NCBI GenBank assembly: GCA_937888905.1
Contig: CALATA010000021.1
Span: 310,001-374,000 of the forward strand
Reading direction: 5' to 3'
DNA: 64,000 bases
DNA from: Terrimonas sp937888905
GTDB lineage: Bacteria; Bacteroidota; Bacteroidia; Chitinophagales; Chitinophagaceae
The notes under the pieces are model-generated. The model worked only from the letters and a program-made list of their open reading frames with translations, ran no database searches and was not told the DNA's origin. Made by a program: the position numbers and the translations under genes. Below, piece by piece: positions 50,969 through 59,821 of this stretch (positions are counted from its first letter, which is position 1; each line of letters opens with the position of its first letter).

Positions 50969-52465
50969 ATGGCAACAAGAATTTCTTCCGCTTCCTCAAG
51001 CAAATCCCCCAAAGTATTAGGCGAAGGTTTAACATTTGACGATGTATTGCTGGTTCCCGGCTACAGCCAGGTGCTGCCCCGCGACGTCAATATCCATAGT
51101 AAACTGACACGCGATATTACCCTGAAAGTTCCTATTCTGTCTGCGGCAATGGACACCGTTACCGAAGCAGGACTGGCCATGGCACTGGCCCGCGAAGGTG
51201 GCCTCGGCATCCTGCACAAAAACATGACCATTGAAAAACAGGCTGAGCAGGTACGCAGAGTAAAACGTAGCGAAAGCGGAATGATCCTCGATCCGATAAC
51301 GCTCGACGAAAACGCCACCATCGGAGATGCCCTGCGGTTAATGAAAGAAAACAGGATCGGCGGCATTCCCATTGTTGACAAAGCCGGACGACTGGCGGGT
51401 ATCCTCACCAACCGCGATCTGCGCTTTGAAGAAAACAAAAGCCGGAAAATCCGCGAAGTGATGACCACCGAAAACCTGATCACCGCGCCCGAAGGCACCG
51501 ACCTCAAGAAAGCCGAGAACATTTTACGTAATTATAAAATCGAAAAACTTCCTGTAGTCAACCGCTCGCGCAAACTGATCGGACTGATCACCTACCGCGA
51601 TATTCTGCAATTACAAAGTTTTCCCAACGCATTGAAAGATTCGTTCGGGCGTCTCCTCGTCGGTGCCGGTGTTGGTATCACCAGCGATCTGATGGACCGT
51701 GTTGCGGCCTTGCAGCATACCGGCGTAGATGTAATTGCGCTCGACAGTGCACACGGCCACAGCAGGGGTGTGATCGACGCACTGAAAAAGGTCAAGAAAA
51801 CGTTTAAAAATATTAATGTCATTGCCGGCAACGTAGGTACGGCCGCAGGCGCCAAAGCCCTGGCCGATGCAGGAGCCGACGCCGTGAAAGTGGGCATCGG
51901 CCCGGGCTCCATCTGTACGACACGTATTGTGGCCGGTGCAGGTGTGCCACAACTCACTGCCGTCATGGAAGCCTATTCCGTCCTCAAAGCGAAAAATATC
52001 CCGATCATCGCCGACGGTGGTATCCGCTATACCGGCGACATGGTGAAAGCTCTCGCTGCAGGTGCAAACTGCGTAATGATGGGCAGCATTTTCGCCGGCA
52101 CCGAGGAAAGTCCCGGTGAAACTATTATATATGAAGGAAGAAAATTCAAGGAATACCGCGGAATGGGATCGCTCGGAGCCATGGCTACCGGCAGCAGCGA
52201 CCGTTACTTCCAGGATCCGGAAGATGATGTGAAGAAATTCGTTCCCGAAGGCATCGAAGGCCGGGTAGCGTACAAAGGCACTTTGAAGGAAATCATTTAC
52301 CAATACGTTGGTGGCCTGCGTGCCGGTATGGGATATTGCGGAGCAGCCAGCATTACAGATCTGAAAAACGCCCAGTTTATCAAGATCACCAACGCCGGTA
52401 TGCGCGAAAGCCACGCGCACGACGTGGAAATCACCAAAGAATCTCCGAACTACAGCCGTCGCTGA
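50969..52465 (+). CDS. guaB: IMP dehydrogenase
   Basis: A 498-residue enzyme that oxidises IMP to XMP with NAD, the committed step of GMP synthesis. Residues 20-85 and 225-480 form the TIM barrel; two CBS domains (about 100-215) are inserted. The catalytic cysteine is C316 in GPGSICTTRIVAGAGVPQ, followed by IIADGGIRYTGDMVKALAAGANCVMMGS and the flap YRGMGSLGAM. It is a single gene with its own leaderless-type promoter and a stem-loop behind it. Confidence 0.96.
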   Translation: MATRISSASSSKSPKVLGEGLTFDDVLLVPGYSQVLPRDVNIHSKLTRDITLKVPILSAAMDTVTEAGLAMALAREGGLGILHKNMTIEKQAEQVRRVKRSESGMILDPITLDENATIGDALRLMKENRIGGIPIVDKAGRLAGILTNRDLRFEENKSRKIREVMTTENLITAPEGTDLKKAENILRNYKIEKLPVVNRSRKLIGLITYRDILQLQSFPNALKDSFGRLLVGAGVGITSDLMDRVAALQHTGVDVIALDSAHGHSRGVIDALKKVKKTFKNINVIAGNVGTAAGAKALADAGADAVKVGIGPGSICTTRIVAGAGVPQLTAVMEAYSVLKAKNIPIIADGGIRYTGDMVKALAAGANCVMMGSIFAGTEESPGETIIYEGRKFKEYRGMGSLGAMATGSSDRYFQDPEDDVKKFVPEGIEGRVAYKGTLKEIIYQYVGGLRAGMGYCGAASITDLKNAQFIKITNAGMRESHAHDVEITKESPNYSRR

Positions 52466-52473
52466 TCCTGTTG

Positions 52474-52521
52474 ATACCGACCCGGTTGCTTATCACGCTT
52501 TGCTGGTAACCGGGTTGGTAT
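52474..52521 (+). terminator. stem-loop downstream of guaB
   Basis: A 14-bp stem with one mismatch (52474-52487 with 52508-52521) and a 20-nt loop, 8 nt after the stop. No T-run follows, so it may protect the mRNA 3' end or act with Rho rather than terminate by itself. Confidence 0.45.
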
Positions 52522-52679
52522 TCGTTTACATATCTAAGCTCACGCATATTTGTCCCTCCTTTTTTCGAATTAGTCTCTTATCTTCGCTACATTGCCTGTT
52601 CGTCAGGGACAAGCATCTGCGTTAGAATGAATTGCAGAATAAACCCTATTCATTTTGGAACAAATTAAACAACAGATTC

Positions 52680-54245
52680 ATGGACCCAATCGTCATATCC
52701 CTCATCATTGGAGCAATCGCCCTGGTGGTGGGCGTTGTTGCGGGTAAATTCATTTTTGCCAAAAACACCCAACAAAAAATAGAAGAAGCCGAATTACACG
52801 CACAAAATATTACCAAAGAAGCGCAGCTCAAAGCTGAAAACATCCGGAAAGAGAAAGAATTAGAAGCGAAAGAGAAGTTTGTTCAACTGAAAGCCGCCCA
52901 CGAAAAAGAAGTAACCGAGCGTAACCGGAAAATAAACGATTCTGAAAACCGGATCCGCCAGAAAGAGCAGACGCTCAGTCAGAAAGAGGCCAGCCTTGAA
53001 AAACAACTCAAGGAAAACGATACCATCAAGGAAAACCTGAACCGCCAGATCGAGGTAGTCAATAACAAACGTACCGAACTCGAGAAGCACCAGGAAGAGC
53101 ATATCCGCCGGCTTGAAAAGATCGCTGGTCTTACAGCTGAAGAAGCCAAGAACCAGATCGTTGAAAGCCTGCGCAACGAGGCGCATACACAAGCTATTGG
53201 CATTCAACAGGAAATAATCGACGACGCCAAGCAGAAAGCCAATAAAGAAGCCCGCAAGATCATTATCCAAACGATCCAGCGTACCGCTGCGGAGCAAGCT
53301 ATCGAAAACTCCATTACCGTTTTCAACCTGGAAAGCGATGAGGTAAAAGGTCAGATCATCGGCCGCGAAGGACGTAATATCCGCGCGCTCGAAGCCGCTA
53401 CCGGCGTAGACCTGATCGTGGACGATACCCCTGAAGCGATCCTGCTGTCCTGCTTCGACCCGCTGCGCCGCGAGATTGCACGTCTCAGCCTCCAGCGCCT
53501 GGTAACCGATGGCCGTATCCACCCTGCACGTATCGAAGAAGTGGTGGAAAAAACCCGCAAGCAGATCGAAGAACAGGTAATGGAAATCGGTGAGAGAACC
53601 GTAATCGAACTCGGCATCCATGGCATGCACAAAGAACTGGTGCGCATGGTGGGACGGATGCGTTTCCGCTCCTCATACGGACAAAACCTGCTGATGCACA
53701 GCCGCGAAACTGCGAATCTCTGTGCGATCATGGCATCTGAACTCGGATTGAATGTGAAACTGGCGAAAAGAGCCGGTCTCCTGCACGATATTGGTAAAGT
53801 ACCGGATGAAGAAAGTGAACTGAGCCACGCACTCCTCGGAGCCAAGCTGGCAGAGAAATACGGTGAAAACCCTGCCGTAGTAAACGCCATTGGCGCCCAC
53901 CACGATGAAATGGAAATGCAATATGTGATTTCCCCCATCGTACAGGCCTGTGACGCCATCAGCGGTGCCCGTCCCGGCGCCCGCCGCGAGATCATGCAGC
54001 AATACCTGCAGCGGATCAAGGACCTGGAAAACCTGGCCATGAGCTACAATGGTGTGGAGAAAGCGTACGCCATCCAGGCCGGCCGCGAACTGCGGGTAAT
54101 CGTGGAATCAGAAAAAGTAAGCGATCAGGACTCCGACCGCCTGTCTTTTGAAATAGCCCAGAAGATCCAGACCGAAATGACATTCCCCGGTCAGATCAAA
54201 GTAACGGTGATCCGCGAAAAAAGAGCAGTAAACGTTGCCAGATAA
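52680..54245 (+). CDS. rny: ribonuclease Y
   Basis: A 521-residue membrane-anchored endoribonuclease that starts mRNA decay. N-terminal transmembrane helix (IVISLIIGAIALVVGVVAGKFIF), long charged coiled coil (about 30-200), KH RNA-binding domain (KGQIIGREGRNIRALEAATGVDLIVDDTPEA), and a metal-dependent HD phosphohydrolase domain (LLHDIGK...HDEMEM). All landmark motifs are present. ATG 52680 directly precedes the membrane helix; a TTG at 52632 would add an improbable polar stretch. Confidence 0.94.
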   Translation: MDPIVISLIIGAIALVVGVVAGKFIFAKNTQQKIEEAELHAQNITKEAQLKAENIRKEKELEAKEKFVQLKAAHEKEVTERNRKINDSENRIRQKEQTLSQKEASLEKQLKENDTIKENLNRQIEVVNNKRTELEKHQEEHIRRLEKIAGLTAEEAKNQIVESLRNEAHTQAIGIQQEIIDDAKQKANKEARKIIIQTIQRTAAEQAIENSITVFNLESDEVKGQIIGREGRNIRALEAATGVDLIVDDTPEAILLSCFDPLRREIARLSLQRLVTDGRIHPARIEEVVEKTRKQIEEQVMEIGERTVIELGIHGMHKELVRMVGRMRFRSSYGQNLLMHSRETANLCAIMASELGLNVKLAKRAGLLHDIGKVPDEESELSHALLGAKLAEKYGENPAVVNAIGAHHDEMEMQYVISPIVQACDAISGARPGARREIMQQYLQRIKDLENLAMSYNGVEKAYAIQAGRELRVIVESEKVSDQDSDRLSFEIAQKIQTEMTFPGQIKVTVIREKRAVNVAR

Positions 54246-54323
54246 GTAACTGGCAGTCAAATAACATCAAACAAAAAAGAGAAAGGACGGTAAAATGATT
54301 TTAGTTTTTTAAATCTTTTCCCC

Positions 54324-54331
54324 TACCTTTG
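54324..54331 (+). promoter_or_regulatory. -7 element TACCTTTG for rplS
   Basis: Matches TAnnTTTG, 21 nt before the ATG of rplS at 54353, giving a short leader. A TTG at 54329 within the box would add eight false residues. Confidence 0.7.
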
Positions 54332-54352
54332 CCATCCTTAAAAATAAGCATC

Positions 54353-54721
54353 ATGAGCGCTGTAGCATACGTACACGAGCAGTTAACCGGAAAGAAAGAA
54401 TTCCCCCGCTTTAAAGCAGGTGACAACGTAACTGTAAACTATAAAATCATCGAAGGAAGCAAGGAACGTATCCAGTCTTTCAAAGGTGACGTTATCAAAA
54501 AACAGGGAACTGGCGCTACAGCGAGCTTCACCGTTCGTAAGATTTCTGATGGAATCGGTGTTGAGCGTGTATTCCCTTTCTACTCTCCGAATGTTGAATC
54601 AGTTGTACTGAATAAAACAGGTCACGTTCGCCGCGCCAAGCTGTTCTACCAGCGTAAGAGAAGCGGTAAAAGCGCACGTATCCGTGAAAAGCGCATGGCT
54701 GTTGCTACTGTTGCGAAATAA
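54353..54721 (+). CDS. rplS: 50S ribosomal protein L19
   Basis: A 122-residue L19 located at the 30S-50S interface. Landmark blocks: FPRFKAGDNVTVNYKIIEGSKERIQSFKGDVIKKQGTGATASFTVRKISDGIGVERVFPFYSPNVESV and the basic end AKLFYQRKRSGKSARIREKR. It is a single gene with a promoter and a terminator of its own. Confidence 0.96.
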   Translation: MSAVAYVHEQLTGKKEFPRFKAGDNVTVNYKIIEGSKERIQSFKGDVIKKQGTGATASFTVRKISDGIGVERVFPFYSPNVESVVLNKTGHVRRAKLFYQRKRSGKSARIREKRMAVATVAK

Positions 54722-54749
54722 TTCAGCTACACACCCAACGAATACAAGG

Positions 54750-54778
54750 TCCCCGCATTTACTGCGGGGATTTTTTTT
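54750..54778 (+). terminator. intrinsic terminator of rplS
   Basis: Perfect 8-bp stem TCCCCGCA/TGCGGGGA with a 5-nt loop, then eight T. Confidence 0.92.
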
Positions 54779-54820
54779 GTGTAAAACTTAAACCGGAAAG
54801 CTGACGTATATGTTAGAAGA

Positions 54821-54980
54821 ATTCAAAAGTCAAAATTAAAAAGTCAAAATCGGCGTGAATGGTGAATAGTCAATCGTGAATAGAATATTGAATTTAAAAC
54901 CGATAACGGCTGTTCACCTTACACCTTAGCCCGAAGTGTCGGGCCTTATACCTACAACCTATTACTTAAAACGTATAACT
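54821..54980. repeat. degenerate heptamer array G (most complete copy)
   Basis: ATTCAAAAGTCAAAATTAAA and AAAAGTCAAAAT (54821-54850), then TGAATGG, TGAATAG, TCAATCG, TGAATAG in register (54855-54883), GGCTGTT (54908), then CACCTTA, CACCTTA, the hairpin GCCCGAAGTGTCGGGC (54929-54944), and CCTTATA, CCTACAA, CCTATTA, CTTAAAA. It fills the gene-free stretch between the rplS terminator and the tatA promoter (54779-55043) with no gene visible. Confidence 0.83.
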
Positions 54981-55043
54981 ATCCTTTAAAACAATCCCAA
55001 AAGCCAGGAGCAAAATATATCCCCCGATAATTAAACCTCTTAG

Positions 55044-55051
55044 TATCTTTG
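55044..55051 (+). promoter_or_regulatory. -7 element TATCTTTG for tatA
   Basis: Matches TAnnTTTG, 18 nt before the ATG of tatA at 55070. Confidence 0.68.
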
Positions 55052-55069
55052 GGCTCTAATTTGGAAATT

Positions 55070-55282
55070 ATGGCACAGTTTAATCTCCTCGGTGTATTAG
55101 GCACCAATGAAATCATCATCATCCTCATCATCGTGCTGCTGTTGTTCGGAGGTCGTAAAATTCCCGAACTGATGCGCGGCCTGGGTAAGGGTGTGCGTGA
55201 ATTCAATGACGCCAAGACCAATGTGAAGAAAGAAATTGAGGAAAGCTCTAACGACATCCGTAACAGCACAGAAGTTAAATAA
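55070..55282 (+). CDS. tatA: twin-arginine translocase pore protein TatA
   Basis: A 70-residue TatA/E-type protein that forms the channel for export of folded proteins: N-terminal membrane helix (NEIIIILIIVLLLFGGRKI, about 13-31), the hinge FGGRKIPE with its invariant phenylalanine-glycine, then an amphipathic helix (LMRGLGKGVREFNDAKT) and an acidic tail. tatC is not in the window. ATG 55070 is chosen because a -7 box precedes it; an upstream TTG at 55049 lies in the box. Confidence 0.93.
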   Translation: MAQFNLLGVLGTNEIIIILIIVLLLFGGRKIPELMRGLGKGVREFNDAKTNVKKEIEESSNDIRNSTEVK

Positions 55283-55309
55283 CCCTCTTCGGCGTAAACG
55301 CTTAGGTTT

Positions 55310-56749
55310 TTGTTCGTCTATTCTTCCATTTCCCACTACCAATCCCAACTGACACAGGGTCACACGACCTGTGTCGAAGCGGTCGAGCATTACCTCCGCC
55401 AGATAGCTGCTACCCGGCACTTAAATGCCTACATAGCAGTGTACGAAGCGGAGGCCCTTGCACGAGCGAAAGAACTCGACGCACTCCGTCAGCAGGGAAA
55501 AACTACCGGACGCCTCCACGGCGTAGTAATCGGGGTAAAAGACGTTATCTCCCACGAAGGTCATCCGCTTACCGCAGCCTCGGGCATTCTCCAGGGCTTC
55601 GAAGCCATTTATTCCGCTACCGCTATTAAAAAATTACTCGAAGAAGATGCCATTATCATCGGCAGCCTCAACTGCGATGAGTTTGCGATGGGTTCTACCA
55701 ACGAACACACCATTTACGGGCCTGTGCTCAATGCCGACGATGAATCCCGCGTACCTGGCGGATCTTCCGGCGGAAGCGCCGTTGCCGTTCAGGCGGGCCT
55801 CTGCATGGTTTCCCTGGGCAGTGATACCGGAGGCTCAGTACGCCAGCCGGCAGATTTTTGTGGCATAGTGGGCTTTAAACCGGGCTACGGACGCATTTCC
55901 CGCTATGGGTTGATCGCTTATGCCTCCTCCTTCGATCAGATCGGTATTTTTTCTACCAATATTCCGGACACCGCTCTGCTCCTGGAGATCATGGCCGGTC
56001 CGGATCCAGCCGACAGTACCGCCAGCCGCCAACAACCCGACGCTTATTCCAAAGAGCTCGACACGCCCAAAACACCCTACCGCATCGCTTATTTCCCCGA
56101 AGCGCTTGATCATCCGAGCCTCGATCCCGAAATAAGAGACGCGATTTATAAACGTCTCGAATCCCTGAAAAACGAAGGACACCAGGTACAACCGGTGAAC
56201 TTTGATCTCATGGATTATATCGTCCCCTCCTATTACGTGCTCACCACTGCCGAGGCGTCCTCTAATTTGTCGCGTTACGATGGAGTTCGTTATGGTCACC
56301 GGACGGAAAAACCGGTAACCGATCTCGTGGATTTTTACAAGAAAACACGATCCGAAGGCTTCGGCAAAGAGGTGAAACGCCGCATCATGTTGGGCACCTT
56401 CGTCCTCAGCGCCGGTTACTACGACGCTTACTTCACACGTGCACAAAAAGTAAGGAAACTTTTAACATCTAAGATAGAGCTGATTTTCAACGACTTCGAC
56501 TTTATTATCCTGCCAACGGCCCCAACTACCGCTTTTCGCCGCGGTGAGAAAACCGAAGACCCGATAGCTATGTACCTGGCTGATATTTATACAGTTATGG
56601 CTAATCTTGCGGGCATTCCGGCCATTTCACTCCCTCTTTTCCGGCATAATAATGGCATGCGGTTCGGCCTGCAGGCTATGGCAAGCCGGCAGAATGAGTT
56701 ATCTTTGCTGCGCTTTTCCCATGAGTTGCTGACGAACCGGGAAAACTGA
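55310..56749 (+). CDS. gatA: Asp-tRNA(Asn)/Glu-tRNA(Gln) amidotransferase subunit A
   Basis: A 479-residue amidase-signature enzyme that supplies ammonia for transamidation of mischarged tRNA. Ser-cisSer-Lys triad: K77 (GVKDVI), S152 (RVPGGSSGGSA) and nucleophile S176 in GSDTGGSVRQPA. GatB is not adjacent. The start is TTG at 55310 (MFVYSSISHYQ fits the family N-terminus); no ATG is close. It lies 27 nt after tatA, so it may be cotranscribed. Confidence 0.93.
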   Translation: MFVYSSISHYQSQLTQGHTTCVEAVEHYLRQIAATRHLNAYIAVYEAEALARAKELDALRQQGKTTGRLHGVVIGVKDVISHEGHPLTAASGILQGFEAIYSATAIKKLLEEDAIIIGSLNCDEFAMGSTNEHTIYGPVLNADDESRVPGGSSGGSAVAVQAGLCMVSLGSDTGGSVRQPADFCGIVGFKPGYGRISRYGLIAYASSFDQIGIFSTNIPDTALLLEIMAGPDPADSTASRQQPDAYSKELDTPKTPYRIAYFPEALDHPSLDPEIRDAIYKRLESLKNEGHQVQPVNFDLMDYIVPSYYVLTTAEASSNLSRYDGVRYGHRTEKPVTDLVDFYKKTRSEGFGKEVKRRIMLGTFVLSAGYYDAYFTRAQKVRKLLTSKIELIFNDFDFIILPTAPTTAFRRGEKTEDPIAMYLADIYTVMANLAGIPAISLPLFRHNNGMRFGLQAMASRQNELSLLRFSHELLTNREN

Positions 56750-56810
56750 CCAGAGCATCTGCGACATCGCATTTAAGAGATTAATTTCAAAAAATTAAAT
56801 TTTCGAAGGC

Positions 56811-57905
56811 ATGTTCAAAAGAATGGCAGTTTCGGCTGTTTTTACCGTTTTGTTCGCTTCCTTTTCAGAGGCTAAAGGACTTGAGATAAGAGATATTACT
56901 GTTCCGCAAGACAGTATCCATCTTTCCGATACAGCGGGCACAAACGATTCCCTCCCTGCCGTGCATGCACTGCAGGATCCCAAAAAAGGTTTTTCCGATC
57001 TTTTTATCAATAGCACTGCTGCCGTTGGTGTCAATACCATGCAGTTGAATCCCCTTGCCGTAAACTTCGTGGAAGATTACGTAGACCGTTTCGGTGAAAG
57101 CCTGGAAGAAATGAAAGGCTGGGGCAAACCTTATTTCGACATGATGGATGGCATCCTCACGCAATACGGCCTTCCTATCGAACTGAAATACCTCGCCGTT
57201 ATCGAATCCCAACTCAAGGCCAACGCCCGCTCCTGGGCCGGTGCGGTGGGTCCCTGGCAGTTTATGCCGGCAACCGCCCGCAACATGGGATTACACGTTT
57301 CCAAAAAATACGACGAGCGCCGCGATTACCAGAAAAGCACACATGCCGCGTCTAAATACCTTACCAAACTCTATGACATGTATGGTGACTGGCTGCTGGT
57401 TATCGCCGCCTACAACGGAGGTCCGGGTAAAGTAAATTCAGCGATTGCCAAAAGCGGCAGCCGCGACTTCTGGATGCTGCAGCAATACCTGCCCGCAGAG
57501 TCGCGCAATCATGTAAAGAAATTCATCGCCACACATTATATCATGGAAGGTCAGGGCGGCATTACCACGCTTACCAAAGCGGAAGCAGGTGAATGGCTCG
57601 CTGGCGGAGGAAACACCGATATGGAAGCAACGCAGGCCGTATTCAAAACCTCTGAAAACAACGGCACCAACCTGAAAACGCACAACATCAGTGGCCGTTA
57701 CAATTCCCGCGCAATTGCCAAGTATGTGGAAATGGATGAGCAGGCTTTCAACCGCCTGAATCCCACGCTCGACAGAACACTGGGCTCTTCTACCAATTAC
57801 CAGATGCGCCTGCCCGAAGAAAAAATGGAATTGTTCCTTGCCCGCAAGAACGATATTCTGCAGGCTTCTGTACAAATGCTGTTGAATCCCGACTTCAAGC
57901 TTTAA
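56811..57905 (+). CDS. lytic transglycosylase (MltD-like, SLT family)
   Basis: A 364-residue exported enzyme that cleaves the MurNAc-GlcNAc bond of peptidoglycan. N-terminal signal (MFKRMAVSAVFTVLFASFSEAKG), linker, then a goose-lysozyme-like SLT domain (about 105-240): catalytic glutamate E132 in YLAVIESQLKANARSWAGAVGPWQFMPATARNMGL and AAYNGGPGKV. The C-terminal part (GRYNSRAIAKYVEMDEQAFNRLNP, SSTNYQMRLPEEKMELFLARK) resembles the MltD segment before LysM repeats. Its stop TAA overlaps the pabB stop within TTAA. Confidence 0.9.
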   Translation: MFKRMAVSAVFTVLFASFSEAKGLEIRDITVPQDSIHLSDTAGTNDSLPAVHALQDPKKGFSDLFINSTAAVGVNTMQLNPLAVNFVEDYVDRFGESLEEMKGWGKPYFDMMDGILTQYGLPIELKYLAVIESQLKANARSWAGAVGPWQFMPATARNMGLHVSKKYDERRDYQKSTHAASKYLTKLYDMYGDWLLVIAAYNGGPGKVNSAIAKSGSRDFWMLQQYLPAESRNHVKKFIATHYIMEGQGGITTLTKAEAGEWLAGGGNTDMEATQAVFKTSENNGTNLKTHNISGRYNSRAIAKYVEMDEQAFNRLNPTLDRTLGSSTNYQMRLPEEKMELFLARKNDILQASVQMLLNPDFKL

Positions 57906-59182
57906 GACAAAACGGCATTCAGCCCTTTGACCTTAAGCAGGCATTCTTCCCATTCATTATCCGCATCACTGTAAAAAGTAATGGCAGAGCCGGCCGGTGC
58001 CGAAAGGTAGCCTGTATGTGCATTGTAAAGTAAACTGCGGATCACCACATTGAAATCGAAATCGCCGCCCGGCGCCATATAGCCAACAGCTCCCGAAAAT
58101 ATTCCGCGGCGCATCGTCTCATACTGATCGATCAGTTCCATCACGCGTTGTTTGGGAGCACCGGTCATTGAGCCCATCGGGAAACAGGCGCGGATGATAT
58201 CGGTGAAACTCTTCGTGCGATCGACCTTTCCACTAATCGTTGAGATCATCTGATGCACCTGGGGATAAGAATAAATACCGAATAATTCATCCACTCCTAC
58301 CGAGCCCTGTTCGCACACACGCGAAAGATCGTTGCGCATCAGGTCCACGATCATCACATTTTCCGCTTTGTCTTTTTCACTGTTGCGCAATGCCTCGCGG
58401 CTTTGTTCATCGGCCATTGCATCACCGGCAACACGCGGTGACGTCCCTTTTATGGGCTGCGCGATGAGCCGGTTGCCCTGCCGGAGTAAAAACCGTTCCG
58501 GACTGGCACTCATGAGCCATGCATTCCGGTGGCGGTAAAAAGCAGAAAAGGGACTCGGTGATATTTCTCCCAGGCGTTTATAAAGATGTAATGGATCAAG
58601 ACCTTTTTTCTCCGCATAAAATTCCTGGCAGAAATTGATCTCGTAGCAATCGCCTCTGCGAATATGCTCTTGCAATTGCCGCACGGTACGTACATACTCT
58701 TCGCGGCTCAATCGCTGCGAAAGCCTGAGCGGCTCGTGTGTGGACAAAAGTTCCCCGGGTTGTGATTCTATCGCCTTATGTATGTCATCCGGGTCATCGG
58801 CATATATCCGGATTTCTTCGTCGGTGAGTTTTACAACAACGGCCGGTTCAAAAAAATACAGATCGGGGAAACCGCTTTTGCCTGCATAAACGCTGCGAAG
58901 CGGCGCCAGCTCATTTTTTATATCGTAGGAAAGATGTCCGAATAGCCATGCATCGTTTTCTTTTCCTTTTAAAAAACGTGCAAGCGCTTCCAATGCATGT
59001 CCGACCGGTGCCGATAATTCGCGGCGTATGCCTGCACCTGCAAGACATTCCTGCGCATGCGGTGTTATTTTATAATGATGACTATCCAGAAAGCAGAAGG
59101 TGCCGAACTGTTGAAGCCAGTTCAGCACCTTTTGTTTCGTTTGCCGGAAGTCACCGGCGGGAAATTGTTTGACTGAATACAT
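57902..59182 (-). CDS. pabB: aminodeoxychorismate synthase component I
   Basis: A 426-residue chorismate-binding enzyme that converts chorismate to 4-amino-4-deoxychorismate for folate synthesis. The lysine in PIKGTSPRVAGD (PIAGT in anthranilate synthase) marks PabB. Also seen: RRGDCYEINFCQEF, SPERFL, ENVMIVDLMRNDLSRVCEQGSV, FPMGSMTGAPKQRVMELIDQYE and IFSGAVGYMAPGGDFDFNVVIRS. The pabA glutaminase and pabC lyase are not adjacent. It converges on the lytic transglycosylase gene with overlapping stops. Confidence 0.93.
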   Translation of the reverse strand: MYSVKQFPAGDFRQTKQKVLNWLQQFGTFCFLDSHHYKITPHAQECLAGAGIRRELSAPVGHALEALARFLKGKENDAWLFGHLSYDIKNELAPLRSVYAGKSGFPDLYFFEPAVVVKLTDEEIRIYADDPDDIHKAIESQPGELLSTHEPLRLSQRLSREEYVRTVRQLQEHIRRGDCYEINFCQEFYAEKKGLDPLHLYKRLGEISPSPFSAFYRHRNAWLMSASPERFLLRQGNRLIAQPIKGTSPRVAGDAMADEQSREALRNSEKDKAENVMIVDLMRNDLSRVCEQGSVGVDELFGIYSYPQVHQMISTISGKVDRTKSFTDIIRACFPMGSMTGAPKQRVMELIDQYETMRRGIFSGAVGYMAPGGDFDFNVVIRSLLYNAHTGYLSAPAGSAITFYSDADNEWEECLLKVKGLNAVLS

Positions 59183-59221
59183 TTATAGAAATGATGCTCG
59201 CGCAACGGTTAACGTCGTCGG

Positions 59222-59650
59222 TTAAAAGTCATCATCTTCGTTGTCGTCAAAATCGTCGGAGTCGTTGAAGAGATCTTTGAATTCGTCATCAATTTTGAAA
59301 TCATCTTCCTCTTCTTCTTTACGACTACCGCCGCCACCGGCTGCTTTCTTGCCTTTTGATTTCGGAATATCGAATTCATCAAAGTCAGGATCCCAGCTAT
59401 CTTCTTCTTCTACTTTTTCCCAATCGTCTTTGTCGTCATCGAGGTCTTCATCGTCCTCGTCTTCATCGTCACCCGACTTTTTCGAAGAAGCTTTTGCACC
59501 TTTCTTTGGCACTTCTACATCGTCTTCATCATCCAGCAATTCATCGTCTTCCAATTCTTCCTCACGCTCTTTCTTGGGTTTGGAAGATGCTTTCTTTACC
59601 GACTCTTTACCGGTCTCTGATTGTTCTGTTGCTTTTTTTGCCTTTGCCAT
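59222..59650 (-). CDS. highly acidic disordered protein, 142 aa
   Basis: The N-terminal 30 residues are basic (MAKAKKATEQSETGKESVKKASSKPKK), followed by long runs of Asp and Glu interrupted by Lys/Ser/Gly stretches (DDEDEDDEDLDDDKDDWEKVEEEDSWDPDFDEFDIPKSKGKK) and an acidic end with DDFKIDDEFKDLF. Composition suggests a disordered polyelectrolyte similar in style to the acidic tail of the RNA polymerase delta subunit; that is inference only. Start ATG 59650 has a -7 box 3 nt upstream. Confidence 0.75.
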   Translation of the reverse strand: MAKAKKATEQSETGKESVKKASSKPKKEREEELEDDELLDDEDDVEVPKKGAKASSKKSGDDEDEDDEDLDDDKDDWEKVEEEDSWDPDFDEFDIPKSKGKKAAGGGGSRKEEEEDDFKIDDEFKDLFNDSDDFDDNEDDDF

Positions 59651-59653
59651 GGC

Positions 59654-59661
59654 CAAATATA
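59654..59661 (-). promoter_or_regulatory. Bacteroidota -7 element TATATTTG
   Basis: Matches TAnnTTTG on the minus strand, 3 nt before the ATG at 59650 of the acidic protein gene. Confidence 0.7.
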
Positions 59662-59821
59662 GTTTGATGTAAAATTTCAGCGAAGTTTTTAATCCGCCAA
59701 ATTTTTAAAACAGATTTTTTCTATTTTCTGCCTCAGGGAAATCTGCTTTTTCTGCAATCGCATTTCTGCCGTTTCCCTGCAATTTATTTCGTCATTTTCA
59801 GGAGTTTATCTCCTTTTCAGG

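Noticed and set aside
59241..59672. Serine-rich + strand frame of 143 residues
   Set aside because: Mirror of the Asp/Glu-rich gene on the minus strand, which has a consensus promoter and a sensible start.
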